From Curvibacter sp. (GTDB lineage: Bacteria > Pseudomonadota > Gammaproteobacteria > Burkholderiales > Burkholderiaceae_C), in contig DNQP01000193.1 in assembly GCA_003500955.1 (NCBI GenBank), positions 1 to 7,216 on the forward strand: a stretch of 7,216 nucleotides of DNA. Direction: 5' to 3'. Within the stretch, counting starts at the first letter, position 1; each line of letters starts with the position of its first letter. Both the position numbers and the translations under genes were made by a program. This document shows positions 5,940 to 7,216 of the stretch, piece by piece. The notes below the pieces were generated by a model. That model worked only from the letters and a program-made list of their open reading frames with translations, was not told the origin of the DNA and ran no database searches.

Positions 5940-6631
5940 GTTTCGTCATCCCCGCACCGGCGCAAGTCTCGGTGCCCGTGGTCGGCAGCGCCGACCGTTT
6001 CCCCGTCGGCCGTATCTACTGCGTGGGCCGCAACTATGTGGCGCACGCGCAGGAGATGGGCTTCACCGGTCGTGAACCGCCCTTCTTTTTCATCAAGCCA
6101 GCCGACAACTGCCTGGTGATCGAGCCGGGCCAGACCGGTACCCTGCACTACCCAAGCCTGACCAAGGACTTCCATCACGAGATCGAGCTCGTGGCCTGCA
6201 TCGGCAAGGGTGGCAAGAACATCAAGGCGGCCGACGCGAAGAAGCACATCTGGGGCTATGCCGTGGGCCTGGACATGACGCGCCGCGACCTGCAGGGTGA
6301 GCAGAAAAAGCTGGGCCGCCCCTGGTGCATCGGCAAGACCTTCGACGAGGCCTGCCCCATCGGCGCCATCACTCCCGCGGCCCAGGCCGGCGACGTCGAC
6401 CACGCGGAAATCTGGCTGCAGGTCAATGGCAAGGACCGCCAGCGCAGCGACGTGAGCAAGCTGATCTGGAATATCGGCGAGATCATCGAGCACCTCACGA
6501 CCGCCTGGGAGCTCAAGCCCGGCGACCTGATCTACACCGGCACGCCCGAAGGCGTCGCCGCCGTGGTGCCCGGCGATGTGATGCGCGGCGCTGTGGCCGG
6601 GCTCACGCCCATCGATCTCCAGGTGGTCTGA
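5936..6631 (+). CDS. FAH-family hydrolase, probable fumarylpyruvate hydrolase
   Basis: This enzyme likely splits fumarylpyruvate into fumarate and pyruvate, the last step of the gentisate pathway (NagK role in Ralstonia sp. U2). The 231-residue product is a single FAH domain. [15 protein letters not shown] (28-42) and FFIKPADN (51-58) are conserved; HHEIELV supplies metal ligands Glu82 and Glu84 and [10 protein letters not shown] (111-120) supplies Asp113; FDEACPIGA (136-144) and IYTGTPEGV (199-207) close the active site. ATG 5936 is chosen because it overlaps the dioxygenase stop by 4 bp, has AAAGG 5 nt upstream, and starts family-like sequence; the longer open frame from 5831 lies inside the dioxygenase gene and is not homologous. 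The domain is shared with fumarylacetoacetases and acylpyruvases, so the exact substrate rests on coupling to the dioxygenase gene. Confidence 0.94.
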   Translation: MSFVIPAPAQVSVPVVGSADRFPVGRIYCVGRNYVAHAQEMGFTGREPPFFFIKPADNCLVIEPGQTGTLHYPSLTKDFHHEIELVACIGKGGKNIKAADAKKHIWGYAVGLDMTRRDLQGEQKKLGRPWCIGKTFDEACPIGAITPAAQAGDVDHAEIWLQVNGKDRQRSDVSKLIWNIGEIIEHLTTAWELKPGDLIYTGTPEGVAAVVPGDVMRGAVAGLTPIDLQVV

Positions 6632-6644
6632 ACCGCAGCGGCGT

Positions 6645-6675
6645 CCGACAAGGCCACGAGCCGCCCCCCTACAAT
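6645..6675 (+). promoter_or_regulatory. Possible sigma-70 promoter of the TRAP gene
   Basis: TACAAT at 6670-6675 matches the -10 consensus at five of six positions and stands in otherwise GC-rich DNA. A weak CCGACA (6645-6650) lies upstream with a rather long 19-bp spacer. Transcription would start near 6682, only a few bases before the ATG at 6686, which fits the absence of a Shine-Dalgarno sequence there and suggests a nearly leaderless mRNA. Confidence 0.35.
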
Positions 6676-6685
6676 CGCGGCCCAT

Positions 6686-7168
6686 ATGTTTCACAAGTTG
6701 TTGGGAAAGCTGGCCGGGCTCTGCGCCATCCTGGCCGGCGTGCTGCTGACCGGGATCACCTTGATGACCTGCCTCAGCGTGCTGGGGCGCAACACCACAG
6801 GCACCACCCTGGTCGGTGACTTCGAGCTCACGGGCGTGGCCGCCGGCGCGGCCATCGCCCTTTTCCTGCCCTGGTGCCAGCACCGCCGCGGCAACATCAT
6901 CGTGGACTTCTTCACCAGCCGTGCCAGCGCGCGCACCAACGCGGCGCTCGATCGCCTCGGGGCCCTGCTGCTGGCCGCCGCCATGGGCCTGCTGGCCTGG
7001 CGCACGGTACTCGGCGGCCTGAGCGCCTGGAACACGCAGTCGGCCACCATGATGCTGGGCTTTCCCGAGTGGATCGTCTACTGCTTCATGGTGCCGCCGC
7101 TGGTACTGACCGCGCTGATCGCGCTGTGGCAGGCCGCGGCCGGCTTCGAGTCGGAGGCCCAGGCATGA
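6686..7168 (+). CDS. TRAP transporter small membrane subunit (DctQ family)
   Basis: DctQ-type subunits partner with a large DctM permease and a periplasmic binding protein (DctP) to import organic acids using the sodium gradient. The 160-residue product has four hydrophobic segments at about 10-32, 48-63, 88-108 and 128-148, the standard topology. CLSVLGRNTTG (29-39) and HRRGNIIVDFF (66-76) after the second helix fit the family pattern. The C-terminal FPEWIVYCFMVPPLVL (126-141) resembles the usual last helix. ATG 6686 lies 54 bp after the hydrolase gene on the same strand and lacks a ribosome-binding site. Its stop overlaps an ATG (7165) in ATGA, as often seen before dctM, but the following bases are repeat-like rather than a typical DctM N-terminus. 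The substrate is unknown; an aromatic acid feeding the gentisate genes is a contextual guess. Confidence 0.88.
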   Translation: MFHKLLGKLAGLCAILAGVLLTGITLMTCLSVLGRNTTGTTLVGDFELTGVAAGAAIALFLPWCQHRRGNIIVDFFTSRASARTNAALDRLGALLLAAAMGLLAWRTVLGGLSAWNTQSATMMLGFPEWIVYCFMVPPLVLTALIALWQAAAGFESEAQA

Positions 7169-7174
7169 GCGCCG

Positions 7175-7216
7175 CCGGGCCGTCCCAAGGCGCGAGCGCC
7201 CCCTCGGGGGGCAGCG
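7175..7216. repeat. GC-rich hairpin repeat at right edge
   Basis: The last 42 bp contain GCCCCC (7198-7203), loop TCG, and GGGGGC (7207-7212), a perfect 6-bp stem, preceded by GGGCCGTCCCAAGGCGCGAG. From memory this resembles a repeat found many times between genes in Comamonadaceae genomes. It begins just after the dctQ stop and continues past the window. A reading frame from ATG 7165 runs through it (Met-Ser-Ala-Ala-Gly-Pro...), so a dctM start here cannot be excluded, but the peptide has no membrane character. Confidence 0.45.

Noticed and set aside
1..7216. Search for CRISPR arrays, tRNA or rRNA genes, transposases, phage genes and toxin-antitoxin pairs
   Set aside because: No regularly spaced repeats, tRNA-like folds or rRNA segments were seen by eye, and every well-supported frame is a metabolic, regulatory or transport gene or the one unassigned membrane protein.

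Overview
The window is GC-rich, with strong G/C preference at third codon positions, and looks like a chromosomal segment of a betaproteobacterium of the order Burkholderiales, most likely family Comamonadaceae. Four things point there: a class I PHA synthase followed by a beta-ketothiolase; a glutathione-dependent gentisate pathway; a TRAP-type transporter; and a GC-rich hairpin repeat at the right edge resembling intergenic repeats I recall from that family. Nothing in the window suggests a phage, insertion sequence, CRISPR array or RNA gene. No stretch over 300 bases lacks a gene.

Left part (1-2183, minus strand): the polyhydroxyalkanoate genes phaC then phaA, 19 bp apart. phaC is complete and starts with GTG; phaA has its N-terminal 153 codons and runs off the left edge. 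Together they cover thiolytic condensation of acetyl-CoA and polymerisation of hydroxyacyl-CoA; the reductase phaB is not in view.

Middle (2262-4298): a small two-helix membrane protein of unknown function diverges from phaC, and its 3' end overlaps the 3' end of pgeF (YfiH/LACC1 family) by 69 bp on opposite strands. pgeF lies 7 bp downstream of a zeta-class glutathione transferase, in an apparent two-gene minus-strand operon. Diverging from that pair is a small ABM-domain (antibiotic biosynthesis monooxygenase-like) protein. It converges on a MarR regulator with 3 bp between stop codons, and both stops lie inside one 15-bp palindrome.

Right part (4302-7216): the MarR gene diverges from a plus-strand operon of gentisate 1,2-dioxygenase and an FAH-family hydrolase (ATGA overlap), followed by the small membrane subunit of a TRAP transporter (DctQ). 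The dioxygenase, the zeta-class transferase (as maleylpyruvate isomerase) and the FAH-family enzyme (as fumarylpyruvate hydrolase) would together convert gentisate to fumarate and pyruvate. The MarR protein is the obvious candidate regulator and the TRAP system a candidate importer for an aromatic acid. These last assignments, and the choice of isomerase substrate, are inferred from gene context. I see no clearly novel system. The more interesting points are the split gentisate pathway, the unassigned ABM protein, the palindromic gene junction, the overlapping gene ends and the repeat at the right edge.
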